Shown here: positions 49,173 to 58,506 of the stretch, in pieces | How positions within the stretch are numbered: position 1 is the first letter of the stretch | Layout of the letters: each line of letters begins with the position of its first letter | Assembly (NCBI RefSeq): GCF_016863635.1 | Contig: NZ_BOPG01000046.1 | Span: 1-62,341, forward strand | DNA: 62,341 nt | From: Virgisporangium aurantiacum | Lineage (GTDB): Bacteria; Actinomycetota; Actinomycetes; Mycobacteriales; Micromonosporaceae | Reading direction: 5' to 3' | The notes under the pieces: model-generated | Told to the model about the DNA's origin: nothing | Databases searched by the model: none | Seen by the model: only the letters and a program-made list of their open reading frames with translations | Translations under genes and position numbers: made by a program

Positions 49173-50749
49173 ATGAGCAAGTTCAACCGCATGAAGGCGC
49201 GGGCGCGCAGCCCGATCGTCGCCGAGGCGACCCCGTCCGGCGTCACCCACGAGGGCGGCGCGGGATACGCGCACGACGCGAAGAGCGAGCTGTTCCTGCT
49301 CGCCGTCGCCAACGTCGTCGGCGAGGACACGTTCTACGAGAAGGCGTCCGACCGCGACCGGCGGTTCAGCGGCCTCGTCAAGGCCGTGGCCGTCGCCGAT
49401 CCCGACTGGACCGCGCGCTTCCTCGGTTGGCTGCGCACGGGCGCGAACATGCGGTCGGCGTCGCTCGTCGGCGCGCTCGACGCGGCGCACGCGCTGCTCG
49501 GCGCGGGCCTGCCGGGCGGGCGGCAGCTGGTGTCGTCGGTGCTGCAGCGGGCCGACGAGCCCGGCGAGGCGCTGGCGTACTGGACGGCCACCTACGGCCG
49601 GGCCGTGCCGAAGCCGGTCAAGCGCGGCGTCGCCGATGCCGTTTCCCGGCTGTACAACGAGCGCAGCCTGCTCAAGTACGACACCGCCGCGCGCGGGTTC
49701 CGGTTCGGTGACGTCATCGACCTCGTGCACCCGACCCCGGCGGCCGACAAGCCGTGGCAGGGTGACCTGTTCAAGCACGCGATCGACCGCCGGCACGGCC
49801 GCGACGAGCCACCGGCCGCGTCCCTTCGTGTGCTCGCCGCGAACGCGTCGCTGCGCACCGCGGCCCGGGACGACCGGGCCCGGCTCGCCGACGCCGGCGC
49901 GCTGAAGCAGGCCGGAATGACGTGGGAGGACGTGCTGTCGGCGGCCGGTCCGGCGGTCGAGAAGGCACGCCTGTGGGAGGCCGCGATCCCGCGATGGGGT
50001 ACATGGCGTTGCTGCGTAACCTCAAGGGCTTCGACGAGGCGGGTGTGCCCGACCACGTCGCCGAGCGGGTGGCGGCGAAGCTGGCCGACCCCGACGAGGT
50101 GGCCCGGTCGCGGCAGTTCCCGTACCGGTTCCTCGCCGCGTACGAGCAGGCGCCGTCGCTGCGGTGGGGGCACGCGCTCGACGCCGCGCTGCGGCACTCG
50201 CTGGCGAACCTGCCGGCGCTGCCGGGTCGCTCGCTCATCCTCGTCGACACGTCGGCGTCGATGTCGTCGGGCGGGTTCTCGAAGCGGTCGACGATGTCGC
50301 CGGTGAAGGCGGCGGCGGTGTTCGGCGTCGCGCTGGCGGCGAAGACGGGGAAGGTCGACCTGCACGGCTTCGCCGACGGGGTGTTCCGGCACACGGTCGC
50401 GCGGGGCGGGTCGGTGATCCGCGAGGTCGACGCGTTCGTCAAGCGGGTCGGAGAGGTCGGGCACGGCACCCGGATCGCCGACTCGATCCGTGCGACGCTG
50501 CGCAAGGACCACGTCCGCGTGTTCGTGTTCTCCGACATGCAGACGTTCGCACCGGCGTACGGCACGGGCGACGTCACGAACGCGGTGCCGCGCGACGTTC
50601 CGCTGTACGGCTTCAACCTCGGCGGCTACGTGCGCACGGCGTTCGACGCCGGCACCCGTAACCGGTACGAGTTCGGCGGCCTCACCGACGCGACGTTCCG
50701 CATGGTCCCGCTCCTGGAAGCGGGCCAGCGGGCGGAGTGGCCGTTCTGA
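49173..50749 (+). pseudogene. rsr: Ro60/TROVE-domain RNA-binding protein (Rsr) with an internal frameshift
   Basis: Two overlapping frames together give about 525 residues, the usual Ro60 length. Residues 1-273 (MSKFNRMKARARSP, GFRFGDVIDLVHPTP, AGMTWEDVLSAAGPAVEKARLWEAAIP) are TROVE alpha-repeats of the ring that holds misfolded RNA ends and Y RNA. The continuation MGYMALLRNLKGFDEAGVPDHVA is in another frame from 49994 and ends in a VWA domain with intact MIDAS LILVDTSASMSSG. One base is missing near 49991-49993; a -1 shift there restores IPAMGYMALLRN. It may be a mutation, an assembly error or recoding. GGAAGGAG precedes the ATG. Confidence 0.88.
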
Positions 50750-50762
50750 CGTAGGCGATCGT

Positions 50763-50792
50763 GCCGGGTCGGCCGTTACCGGCCGACCCGGC
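50763..50792 (+). terminator. Terminator hairpin after Ro60
   Basis: A perfect 13-bp GC-rich stem (50763-50775/50780-50792) with a TTAC loop lies 13 bases after the Ro60 stop codon. It marks the end of the RNA locus. The T-tract is weak. Confidence 0.7.
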
Positions 50793-50847
50793 CGAAACCT
50801 TCATTCCCCGGCGGCCGGGCCGATAGGGCCTGGTGGGGGAGCGGGGT

Positions 50848-53802
50848 GTGACGCGCTGGATCATGGTCGGGTACTGCCTGGCACTTCTCGTCATCGGCAT
50901 GCTCTACTTCGCCGTTCCCAGCGGTCACATGGTTTTCTCCGTCGCCGAGTGCGCGGTCGCCGTCGCCGCCATCCTCGTGGGCGTGGCGCGGAACCGGCCC
51001 CGGCGGCGGGCGCCGTGGATCCTGATCGCGACCGCGGTGGCCATGTTCGGCTGCGGGGACCTGATCAACACCTACCTCACCGACGTGGCCGGGGTGGCCG
51101 ACCCGTTCCCGTCGCCCGCCGACGTGTTCTTCCTGGCCCTCTGCCCGGTTCTGGCCGCGGGCATGGCCAGCATGGTGCGGTCCGGCGCCACCGGGCGCGA
51201 CCGGGCCGCGCTGCTGGACGCGTTCACCGTGACCAGCAGCCTCGGCCTGCTCGCGTGGATCTTCCTGATCGGCCCGCTGCTGTCGGCACCGGACACGCCC
51301 GCGGTGGAGAAGGCCATCGCCATCGCGTACCCGCTCAGCGACATCCTGATGATCACCGTGCTGATCCGGATGGCCACGAGCCAGCGCCGCAGCCCCAGCC
51401 TGACGCTCATCGTCACGGGCATCGGCATGCTGTTCGTGAGCGACGTGCTCTACGGGGTGGCGCAGCTCAACGACGCCTACCAGATGGGCGGCGTGGTCGA
51501 CCTGATGTACCAGTACTGCTACTACGCGATCGGGCTGGCCGCCCTGCACCCCTCGATGGCCGACCTGACCGAGCCGCGGGTCCTGCGTCCCGACCAGGTC
51601 GGCGGGCGGCGGGTGGCGATGCTCGGCCTCGCGTCGCTGTTCCCGCCGGCGGTGCTGATCGTCGAGGAACTCACCGGCGAGGTGCACGACGGCGCCGTCA
51701 TCGGCGTGCTGTGCGCGGTGCTGTTCGGGCTCGTCGTGGCCCGGCTGTCCGGGGTGGTCGCGGTGCAGCGCCGGTCGGTCGCCCGGGAACGCGGCATGCG
51801 CCGGGCCGGCGCCGCGCTGCTCGCCGCCGGCGGTGCCGACGAGGTGGTCGCGGCCGTCCGGGCCGCCGTCGCCGACCTGCTGCCGCCGGACACCCCGCAC
51901 CGCGTCGAGGTGGAGACCGGCACGCCGGTTCCCGAGGACGGGCTGCGGATGCTGCGTACCGGCGACGGGTACGTGCTGCGCTGCGCGCTCGCCGGCCGCC
52001 GGGTCACCGGCCGGATCGACATCGGCGCCGCCGACACCGCGCTGATCAGCCTTCAGGAGGCCGCCCAGGTGCTGGCCGGCCAGGCGGCACTGGCCCTCGA
52101 CGGGCTGGCCGCCAACGCCGAGATCGTGCAGCGGGAGAGCGAGACCTACTTCCGGACGCTGGTGCTCAACGCCTCCGACGTGATCGTGATCGTCGGCGAC
52201 GACAACCGGATCCGGTACGCGAGCCCGTCGGCGACGGCGGTGTTCGGCGACCGTGACCCGGTCGGCGCGGCGCTGCCCGAGCTGGTCGACCCGCCGTCCC
52301 GGGACGCGGCGTCGGCCCTCCTCGACGCCGTGCGCGCCGGTACCGAGGTCCCCGAGTTGACCGACTGGACCATGACCGGAACCGGGGAGCCGGCACAGGT
52401 CGAGGTCGCCTGCCGCGACCTGCGGCACGAGCCGACCGTCGCCGGCGTGGTGGTGACGCTGCGCGACGTCACCGAGCACCGGCGGCTGGAGCGGGAACTC
52501 CTGCACCGGGCGTACTTCGACGACCTCACCGGGCTGCCGAACCGGGCCCTGTTCACTTCTCGCCTGGAGAAGACGGTGGAGACCGGTCGACCGGTCGGCG
52601 TCGTCCTGGTCGGCCTGGACGGCTTCAAGGTCATCAACGACACGATGGGGCACGACGCCGGCGACGAACTGCTCGTGTCCGTGGCCCGCCGGCTGGTCGC
52701 CGCCGTGTCGCCCCGGCATGCGGTGGCCCAGCACGCGGTCGCCCGGATCGGCGGCGACGAGTTCGCCGTCCTGGTGGAACTCGAATCCGGTGACGACGGG
52801 GTCGAGGGACCGGCCGAGCGGGCGCTGGCCGCGTTCGGGCCGCCGTTCCGGCTGCCGACGGCGGGAGTGGTCACCTGTCACGCCAGCGTCGGGACGGCCA
52901 CCACCGCCGAGGCCGGCGACAGCGCGCAACTGCTCGGCCGGGCCGACATCGCGCTGGCCATGGCGAAGACCAGTGGCAAGGGCCGCGTCTGCCGGTACGA
53001 GGCCACGCTGCACACCCGGATCCTGGAACGCCTGCAACTGCACGCGGCCCTCGACCAGGCCATCACGAACGGCGAGTTCCGGCTGGTCTTCCAGCCGGTG
53101 GTCGCGCTCGACACGGGACGCACGTGCGGGTTCGAGGCGCTGGTGCGCTGGCTCCACCCGAGCCGGGGCACGGTGCCGCCGCTGGACTTCATCGGCATCG
53201 CCGAGGAGAGCGGCCTGATCGTGCAACTCGGCGAGTGGGTGCTGCGCTCGGCCGTCGCGGCGGCGGCACAGTGGCCCGGTCCGACGTATGTGGCGGTGAA
53301 CGTCTCGCCCCGGCAGTTCCGCGCGCCCGGCTTCGTCGGCCTCGTCCAGCGGGCGCTGGCCGACGCCGGCCTGGCGGCCGACCGGCTGGTCCTGGAGATC
53401 ACCGAGAGCCTGTTGCTGGGCGACCGCGACCAGGACCGGATCCGGTCCGAACTGGACGCGTTGCACCGCTCGGGGGTGCGCATCGCGATCGACGACTTCG
53501 GCACCGGCTACTCGTCGTTGAGCTACCTGCACCAGATGCCGGTCGACCTGGTGAAGCTGGACAAGTCGTTCGTGGACACGATCACCACGTCGCCGTCGCA
53601 GTACGACCTGGTGAAGGGGATCATCGGGCTGGCGCACACGTTGCGGCTGGCGGTGGTCGCGGAGGGCATCGAGACCGAGGACGACCGGAAGCTGCTGATC
53701 GGCGCCGCCTGCGAGTTCGGGCAGGGCTTCCTGTTCGCGCGGCCGATGGCCGCCGCCGACGCGCTGACCTGGGTCACCGCGGCCGGGTCACTGCGGCGCT
53801 GA
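50848..53802 (+). CDS. Membrane PAS-GGDEF-EAL protein with intact catalytic motifs
   Basis: A 984-residue c-di-GMP enzyme. Nine or more membrane helices occupy residues 1-300. A GAF-like stretch and a PAS domain (YFRTLVLNASDVIVIVGDDNRIRYASPSA) follow. The GGDEF domain has RIGGDEFAVLVE, and the EAL domain has GFEALVRWLHP, VAVNVSPRQF, ITESLLLGDR and IDDFGTGYSSLSYLHQ. Both activities look possible. The GTG at 50848 has GGGGGAGCGGG upstream; a GTG five codons earlier is possible. It overlaps the convergent chemoreceptor gene by 15 bases. Confidence 0.92.
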   Translation: MTRWIMVGYCLALLVIGMLYFAVPSGHMVFSVAECAVAVAAILVGVARNRPRRRAPWILIATAVAMFGCGDLINTYLTDVAGVADPFPSPADVFFLALCPVLAAGMASMVRSGATGRDRAALLDAFTVTSSLGLLAWIFLIGPLLSAPDTPAVEKAIAIAYPLSDILMITVLIRMATSQRRSPSLTLIVTGIGMLFVSDVLYGVAQLNDAYQMGGVVDLMYQYCYYAIGLAALHPSMADLTEPRVLRPDQVGGRRVAMLGLASLFPPAVLIVEELTGEVHDGAVIGVLCAVLFGLVVARLSGVVAVQRRSVARERGMRRAGAALLAAGGADEVVAAVRAAVADLLPPDTPHRVEVETGTPVPEDGLRMLRTGDGYVLRCALAGRRVTGRIDIGAADTALISLQEAAQVLAGQAALALDGLAANAEIVQRESETYFRTLVLNASDVIVIVGDDNRIRYASPSATAVFGDRDPVGAALPELVDPPSRDAASALLDAVRAGTEVPELTDWTMTGTGEPAQVEVACRDLRHEPTVAGVVVTLRDVTEHRRLERELLHRAYFDDLTGLPNRALFTSRLEKTVETGRPVGVVLVGLDGFKVINDTMGHDAGDELLVSVARRLVAAVSPRHAVAQHAVARIGGDEFAVLVELESGDDGVEGPAERALAAFGPPFRLPTAGVVTCHASVGTATTAEAGDSAQLLGRADIALAMAKTSGKGRVCRYEATLHTRILERLQLHAALDQAITNGEFRLVFQPVVALDTGRTCGFEALVRWLHPSRGTVPPLDFIGIAEESGLIVQLGEWVLRSAVAAAAQWPGPTYVAVNVSPRQFRAPGFVGLVQRALADAGLAADRLVLEITESLLLGDRDQDRIRSELDALHRSGVRIAIDDFGTGYSSLSYLHQMPVDLVKLDKSFVDTITTSPSQYDLVKGIIGLAHTLRLAVVAEGIETEDDRKLLIGAACEFGQGFLFARPMAAADALTWVTAAGSLRR

Positions 53803-55035
53803 TTGCTGTGGGCCGGACAGGCCCAGGGCCGAGATGACGACCGCCGAGATCGCGTCGGCGGTGGCGTCCGGGACGTCCCGGAACCGGACCCCGATCTCGA
53901 CGCCGAGTTCGTCGGCGCGGTAGTGGACGACGTCGCCGCAGACGGCGACCGTCCGGCCGGCGCCGAGCGGCACGTGGACGTCGAGCGAGTCGCCGTCGCG
54001 CATCGGCGCGTCGGTCGCGACCGAGCACCGCAGGCCGGTCTCGCTGAGGTCGATGAGCTGGGCGATGTGGTCCTGGTTGCGGAGGGTGAGCCGCACCGGC
54101 CCGGTCAGCGGTGCCCGGGGCAGGCCGCGCCGCTCCAACTGCTCGGTCAGGTTGACCATCGTCTCGATCCGGCTGATCGCGGCGGTCACGCTCTTCGCGA
54201 GCCGGTCGATGCTGGCGTTCTGGTCGGTGGTCACCGAGCCGACCTGCGCGGTGGCCGACTCGATGTCGCCGATGCCGGCGGTCATCGCGGCCATCGTCCC
54301 GGCCATCGCGGCGGCGTTCTCCTCGACGGCCCGGACGGTCAGCTCGATCTCGCCGGTGGACTTCGCGGTGGTGTCGGCCAGGTTCTTCACCTCGCCGGCC
54401 ACGACGCTGAACCCGAGGCCGGCGTCGCCGGCGCGGGCCGCCTCGATCGAGGCGTTGAGCGCGAGCAGGTTCGTCTGCCGGGCCACGGCGGCGATCATCT
54501 GGGCGATGCCGCTCACCCGGCGCAGGCTCTCGGACATCTCGGCGGCGACCCGGTCGGCCTGGCCGGCGCTGGCCACCACCTGGAGGGTGATCGCGTTCGC
54601 GCCGCCGACGCGCTCGTCGATCGTGTCGGCCGCCGAGCGCACGGTGGCCGTCTGGTCGACCACCTCGCGCAGTTCGGTCACCACCGTGCCGATCGTGTCG
54701 TCGATGAGCGACTGCGCCCGCTTGCGCTCCCGCTGCTCCGACTGCCGCCGCTCCGCGTACGCGGCCCGGATCTGCTCCTCGCGGTCGGCGTTCGCCTTGT
54801 CGAGTTCGGCCTCGCGGGCGGCGATCGTGTCGAGCATGGTGTCGATGGCCCGGCCGAGCGCACCGATCTCGCCGGACCCGTTGCCGCCCACCCGCGACCC
54901 GCGGTCGCCGGCGGCGATCACGTCCTCGACGACCCGGCGCAGCGGCGCCAGCCGTTGCCGGACCGTCCGCCGGACCACCAGCACGACGCCGGCCACCAGC
55001 ACCACACCGGCGACCAGCGTCAGCAGGAGGAGCAT
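53788..55035 (-). CDS. Methyl-accepting chemoreceptor-like protein with C-terminal PilZ domain
   Basis: A 415-residue protein. It has one N-terminal membrane segment, HAMP (RRTVRQRLAPLRRVVEDV), then the signalling helices with the chemoreceptor tip IAAVARQTNLLALNASIEAARAGDAGLGFSVVAGEVKNLA. A PilZ-like domain follows (PRAPLTGPVRLTLRNQDHIAQLIDLSETGLRCSV). No periplasmic sensor domain is present, so it is unusually short at the N-terminus. The PilZ domain suggests that it reads c-di-GMP, fitting the convergent GGDEF-EAL gene. Confidence 0.88.
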   Translation of the reverse strand: MLLLLTLVAGVVLVAGVVLVVRRTVRQRLAPLRRVVEDVIAAGDRGSRVGGNGSGEIGALGRAIDTMLDTIAAREAELDKANADREEQIRAAYAERRQSEQRERKRAQSLIDDTIGTVVTELREVVDQTATVRSAADTIDERVGGANAITLQVVASAGQADRVAAEMSESLRRVSGIAQMIAAVARQTNLLALNASIEAARAGDAGLGFSVVAGEVKNLADTTAKSTGEIELTVRAVEENAAAMAGTMAAMTAGIGDIESATAQVGSVTTDQNASIDRLAKSVTAAISRIETMVNLTEQLERRGLPRAPLTGPVRLTLRNQDHIAQLIDLSETGLRCSVATDAPMRDGDSLDVHVPLGAGRTVAVCGDVVHYRADELGVEIGVRFRDVPDATADAISAVVISALGLSGPQQSAPQ

Positions 55036-55107
55036 CTGCTCACCGGCCCCTGCACACGCGTCACACGGAAACGATCGGACGCGCGGGCGCCCTCTTGAGG
55101 AAAGCGG

Positions 55108-55902
55108 TCAACTGTTTTCCTGCCACTCCCGACGCGCCTCCACCACCGAGCACAAAGCCCGCAGCACGGGCAGCGCCCGCTCGGTGGCCTCCCGGCCGGC
55201 CAGCTCGAACTCCGGGATGCGCGACAGCTCCCAGAACGCGAACTCGTCGACCTCCGGCGCGAGCACCAGGTCGGCGTCGACGGCCAACTGCTCCGCGACC
55301 CCCGTCTGGAGGTGCGTGGCGGCAACCAGGATCTGCAGCATGGAGGTCGGCGCCCGCCGGGGCAGCGGCCCGGACACGTCGACGGCGACCACCACCTCGG
55401 CACCCATGGCCCGGGCGAGCCCCGCCGGCACCAGGTCGACCAGGCCGCCGTCGACGAGCACCTGGTCGCCGCGGGCCACCGGCGGGAACACGCCGGGGAT
55501 GGCGGCGCTGGCGAGCACCGCGTCGACGACCGGCCCCTCGGTCATCACCACCCGCGCGCCCGTGGTGAGCTCGGTCGCCACCGCGGCGAAGGGGATGTCG
55601 AGATCGGCGAACGTGCGACCGCCGAGGGTCTGGTCGAGGAAGCGGCCCAGCCGGGTGGTGTCGAGCAGCGCCCGCCGGTTCATCGCGGGCAGCACCAGCC
55701 GCGTCCACCGCAGTTTGCGGGTGAGGCCGGTGATCTCGACCGGCTTCAGCCCGCCGGCGTACAGGGCGCCGACGAGCGCGCCGGCACTGGTTCCGGTGAT
55801 GACGGCGGGCGGCAGGCCGGCCTCCTCCAGCGCGGCGAGCACGCCGATGTGGGCGGCCCCCCGCACGGCGCCGCCACCCAACGCGAGCCCGATCCGGGGC
55901 AT
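55108..55902 (-). CDS. Patatin-like phospholipase (RssA type)
   Basis: A 264-residue serine hydrolase with oxyanion loop GLALGGGAVRGAAHIGVL, nucleophile GTSAGALVGALYAGG and the catalytic Asp in QVLVDGGLVDLVPAGLARAMGAEVVVAVDV. The ATG at 55902 was chosen because GGAGG lies eight bases before it. The start is only 18 bases from the divergent acetate kinase start, so the promoters must overlap the coding regions. Confidence 0.9.
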   Translation of the reverse strand: MPRIGLALGGGAVRGAAHIGVLAALEEAGLPPAVITGTSAGALVGALYAGGLKPVEITGLTRKLRWTRLVLPAMNRRALLDTTRLGRFLDQTLGGRTFADLDIPFAAVATELTTGARVVMTEGPVVDAVLASAAIPGVFPPVARGDQVLVDGGLVDLVPAGLARAMGAEVVVAVDVSGPLPRRAPTSMLQILVAATHLQTGVAEQLAVDADLVLAPEVDEFAFWELSRIPEFELAGREATERALPVLRALCSVVEARREWQENS

Positions 55903-55920
55903 GTCGTTAGCCTCCATGAG

Positions 55921-57024
55921 GTGATCCTGGTATTAAACAGCGGCTCGTCGACGATCAAGTACCGGCTGGTCGATCCGGACGACCCCGGCGCGGGCGACAA
56001 GGGCGTCGTGGAACGGATCGGTGAGCCGGGCGGTCCGGCCGACCACACCGAGGCACTGCGGACCGTGTTCGACGACCTGCGCGGCGACCGGCCCGACGGG
56101 GTCGGCCACCGCGTCGTGCACGGCGGTGACCGGTTCGTGCGGCCGACGCTGCTCGACGACGCGGCCGTCGACGCGATCCGGGACCTCACCCCGCTGGCGC
56201 CGCTGCACAACCCCGGCGCGGTGGCCGGGATCGAGGCGGCCCGCCGCACGTTCGGCGACGTGCCGCACGTCGCCGTCTTCGACACGGCCTTCCACGCCGA
56301 CCTGCCACCGGCCGCCGCGACGTACGCGATCGACCGCGAGGTGGCCGCCCGGTACGGCATCCGCCGGTACGGGTTCCACGGCATCTCGGTGGGTTACGTG
56401 GCCGCCCGCACCGCCGTCCTGCTCGACCGGCCACCGGGCGAGCTGAACCTGGTCGTGCTGCACCTCGGCAACGGCGCGAGCGCGACCGCCGTCCACGGTG
56501 GACGGAGCGTGGAGACGTCGATGGGCTTCACGCCGTTGGAGGGCCTGGTGATGGGCACCCGGTCGGGCGACCTGGATCCGGCGCTGCCCGGTTTTCTGCA
56601 GCGGGCCGGGATGTCACCGTCCGAAGTGGACGGACTGCTGCAGCACCGCAGCGGGATGGCCGGCCTGTGCGGGGCCGGCGACATGCGGACGGTCGACGAA
56701 CGGCGCGTGGCCGGTGACGCCGCCGCGAACCTGGCCTTCGACGTCTACTGCCACCGGATCCGCAAGTACGTCGGCGCCTACCACGCCACGCTCGGCCGCC
56801 TCGACGCCGTGGTGTTCACCGCCGGCATCGGCGAGAACTCGCCCGCGGTGCGGGCGGCGAGCCTCGCCGGTCTCGACGGCTGGGGGATCACGGTGGACCC
56901 GGACCGCAACAACGGCAAGGGAATGCGCGTCATCTCACCGCCGGACGCCCGGGTGGCCGTCTGCGTGGTGCCGACCGACGAGGAGCACGCGATCGCCGAA
57001 GCTGTCACGACGTTCCTGCCCTGA
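55921..57024 (+). CDS. ackA: Acetate kinase
   Basis: A 367-residue ASKHA-fold kinase interconverting acetate and acetyl phosphate. It has VILVLNSGSSTIKYRL at the N-terminus, GHRVVHGGDRF, HNPGAVAGIEA, VFDTAFHADLP, YGFHGISVGYVA, HLGNGASATAVHGGRSVETSMGFTPLEGLVMGTRSGDLDP and VVFTAGIGENSPAVRA. No pta gene is adjacent, although pta-ackA pairing is common. The GTG start has no clear ribosome site, so leaderless or coupled translation is possible. Confidence 0.95.
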   Translation: MILVLNSGSSTIKYRLVDPDDPGAGDKGVVERIGEPGGPADHTEALRTVFDDLRGDRPDGVGHRVVHGGDRFVRPTLLDDAAVDAIRDLTPLAPLHNPGAVAGIEAARRTFGDVPHVAVFDTAFHADLPPAAATYAIDREVAARYGIRRYGFHGISVGYVAARTAVLLDRPPGELNLVVLHLGNGASATAVHGGRSVETSMGFTPLEGLVMGTRSGDLDPALPGFLQRAGMSPSEVDGLLQHRSGMAGLCGAGDMRTVDERRVAGDAAANLAFDVYCHRIRKYVGAYHATLGRLDAVVFTAGIGENSPAVRAASLAGLDGWGITVDPDRNNGKGMRVISPPDARVAVCVVPTDEEHAIAEAVTTFLP

Positions 57025-57051
57025 AAGACAGCGGGGCCGGAAAAGACAGAT

Positions 57052-57080
57052 GGCCGGCGCAGAAGCGCCGGCCGTTTCCT
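57052..57080. terminator. Bidirectional terminator between ackA and cvnD
   Basis: A 9-bp stem ggccggcgc/gcgccggcc (57052-57060/57065-57073) with AGAA loop lies between the two convergent stops and is followed by gtttcctta. Confidence 0.75.
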
Positions 57081-57089
57081 TACCGTGTA

Positions 57090-57695
57090 TCAGTGTGCGG
57101 TGACGTGTCTCTGCTGCGCACGCAACTGCGCGATCGCCTGCTGCACCACGACCACGAGCACGTGCCGCACCGACTCGCGCAGGCGCGCGTCGCAGAACAC
57201 CAGCGGCACGTTGTCGGGGATCGCGAGGGCTTCGCGAACCTCGTCGGTGTCGTAGCGGGGCGCGTCCTCGAACGTGTTGACCGCCACCAGGTAGGGCAGT
57301 TCGCGGTTCTCGAAGAAGTCGATCGCGGCGAAACTGTCCTCGACCCGGCGGGTGTCGACCAGCACCAGCGCGCCGAGGGCGCCCCGGATCAGTTCGTCCC
57401 ACATGAACCAGAACCGGGACTGGCCCGGCGTACCGAACAGGTACAGGATCAGGTCGTCGCTGAACGTGATGCGGCCGAAGTCCATCGCCACGGTCGTGGT
57501 GGTCTTGTCGGGGACCTTGGACACGTCGTCGACGGACAGGCCGGCCGACGTCATCAACGCCTCGGTCGTCATCGGCGTGATCTCCGAGATCGCACCGACG
57601 AGCGTGGTCTTGCCGACGCCGAAACCACCAGCGACCACGATCTTCGCGGAGCGGACCCGACCGGCACGCGATCGGTCAGAGCCGATGGAGTCCAA
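57090..57695 (-). CDS. cvnD: Conservon Rab-like GTPase CvnD
   Basis: A 201-residue small GTPase with P-loop AKIVVAGGFGVGKTTLVGAISE, switch region TTTTVAMDFGRI, FGTPGQSRFWFMWDEL (G3), and VNTFED in place of NKxD, as usual in this family. The TTG at 57695 was chosen because it aligns with the usual MDxxxSD start and has GAAAGGG upstream; a GTG at 57737 would add 14 residues. It overlaps cvnC by 20 bases. It acts with CvnABC in a G-protein-like membrane switch. Confidence 0.92.
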   Translation of the reverse strand: MDSIGSDRSRAGRVRSAKIVVAGGFGVGKTTLVGAISEITPMTTEALMTSAGLSVDDVSKVPDKTTTTVAMDFGRITFSDDLILYLFGTPGQSRFWFMWDELIRGALGALVLVDTRRVEDSFAAIDFFENRELPYLVAVNTFEDAPRYDTDEVREALAIPDNVPLVFCDARLRESVRHVLVVVVQQAIAQLRAQQRHVTAH

Positions 57696-58041
57696 TGAGT
57701 ACCCTTTCGAGAACGTCGATGCGCTCGGAGAAGTCACCCGGGTCGCCGATTTCGTGTAGCAGGAGAAGACCCGCGGTGACCATGTCGTCGACCACTACGC
57801 GAGCCACGCCCAGCGGCAAGCGTAGATGCGCGGCGACTTCCGCCAGCGACTGAGGTCTTTCCCCGCACAGTTGCACGATTCGGCGCCGTTCACGGTCCCC
57901 GTAATGGCCTTCCTGCACCCCACGGGACGTGGTTTCCAACAGCGCCTCGATGGCGATCGTGCGGGACGCTTCGGTGCGTCCACGGGTAACCGCATACGGA
58001 CGCACAAGGCGCCCCCGTGGATCGTCATCGGCCCGGCCCAT
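57676..58041 (-). CDS. cvnC: Conservon DUF742 protein CvnC
   Basis: A 121-residue DUF742 protein (RLVRPYAVTRGRTEASRTIAIEALLETT, then PQSLAEVAAHLRLPLGVARVVVDDMVTAGLL), with a winged-helix-like body. It is the third member of the conservon operon, 45 bases after cvnB. Confidence 0.92.
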   Translation of the reverse strand: MGRADDDPRGRLVRPYAVTRGRTEASRTIAIEALLETTSRGVQEGHYGDRERRRIVQLCGERPQSLAEVAAHLRLPLGVARVVVDDMVTAGLLLLHEIGDPGDFSERIDVLERVLIGLHRL

Positions 58042-58086
58042 CGGGATGGTCCTCCCAACCCCCTCAGTGGTGCGTTAGCGATTTCT

Positions 58087-58506
58087 TTACCGCTCGATGC
58101 CGGTCGTCACGGCATCCCGCCGGCCGGGCGCGAGCGCCTTGCCGACACGCTCGACCAGGAGCGCCATTTCGTAGCCGATCTGCCCGACGTCGGTCTGCCT
58201 TGCCGCCAGCACGGCGATCGACGATCCGTCGCCGATGGCCATCGTGATCAGGGATCCCTGATCCATGTCGACGATGGTCTGGTGCACCTCCCCACCCTCG
58301 AAATGCCGGGACACGCCGTACGTCAGGCTGACCAGGCCAGCCGTGATCGCGGCGAGTTGCTCGGCGCGGTCGTCGGGCAGGTCGTCGGACGCTGCGAGCA
58401 GCAACCCGTCCACCGACACCACGATCACGTGAGCGACTCCGGCCACCTCCTGGGCGAAGGTGTTGAGCAGCCAGCTCATGCGATGCATGTGGCCAGTACC
58501 GCTCAT
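58087..58506 (-). CDS. cvnB: Conservon Roadblock/LC7 protein CvnB
   Basis: A 139-residue Roadblock/LC7-domain protein (MSWLLNTFAQEVAGVAHVIVVSVDGLLLAASDDLP, MDQGSLITMAIGDGSSIAVLAARQTDVGQIGYEMALLVERVG). These proteins dimerise and help regulate the partner GTPase. The start overlaps the cvnA stop (ATGA). Confidence 0.93.
   Translation of the reverse strand: MSGTGHMHRMSWLLNTFAQEVAGVAHVIVVSVDGLLLAASDDLPDDRAEQLAAITAGLVSLTYGVSRHFEGGEVHQTIVDMDQGSLITMAIGDGSSIAVLAARQTDVGQIGYEMALLVERVGKALAPGRRDAVTTGIER

Noticed and set aside
48152..49330. A 392-residue reverse-strand frame covering the tRNA-like array
   Set aside because: It only reflects the absence of stops in repeated T-arm sequence. No ribosome site or family features, and it is antisense to eight folded RNA elements.
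49986..49996. Programmed -1 frameshifting in the Ro60 gene
   Set aside because: The shift would restore the frame, but there is no X-XXY-YYZ heptamer and no obvious stimulatory structure was identified. Mutation or sequence error is simpler.
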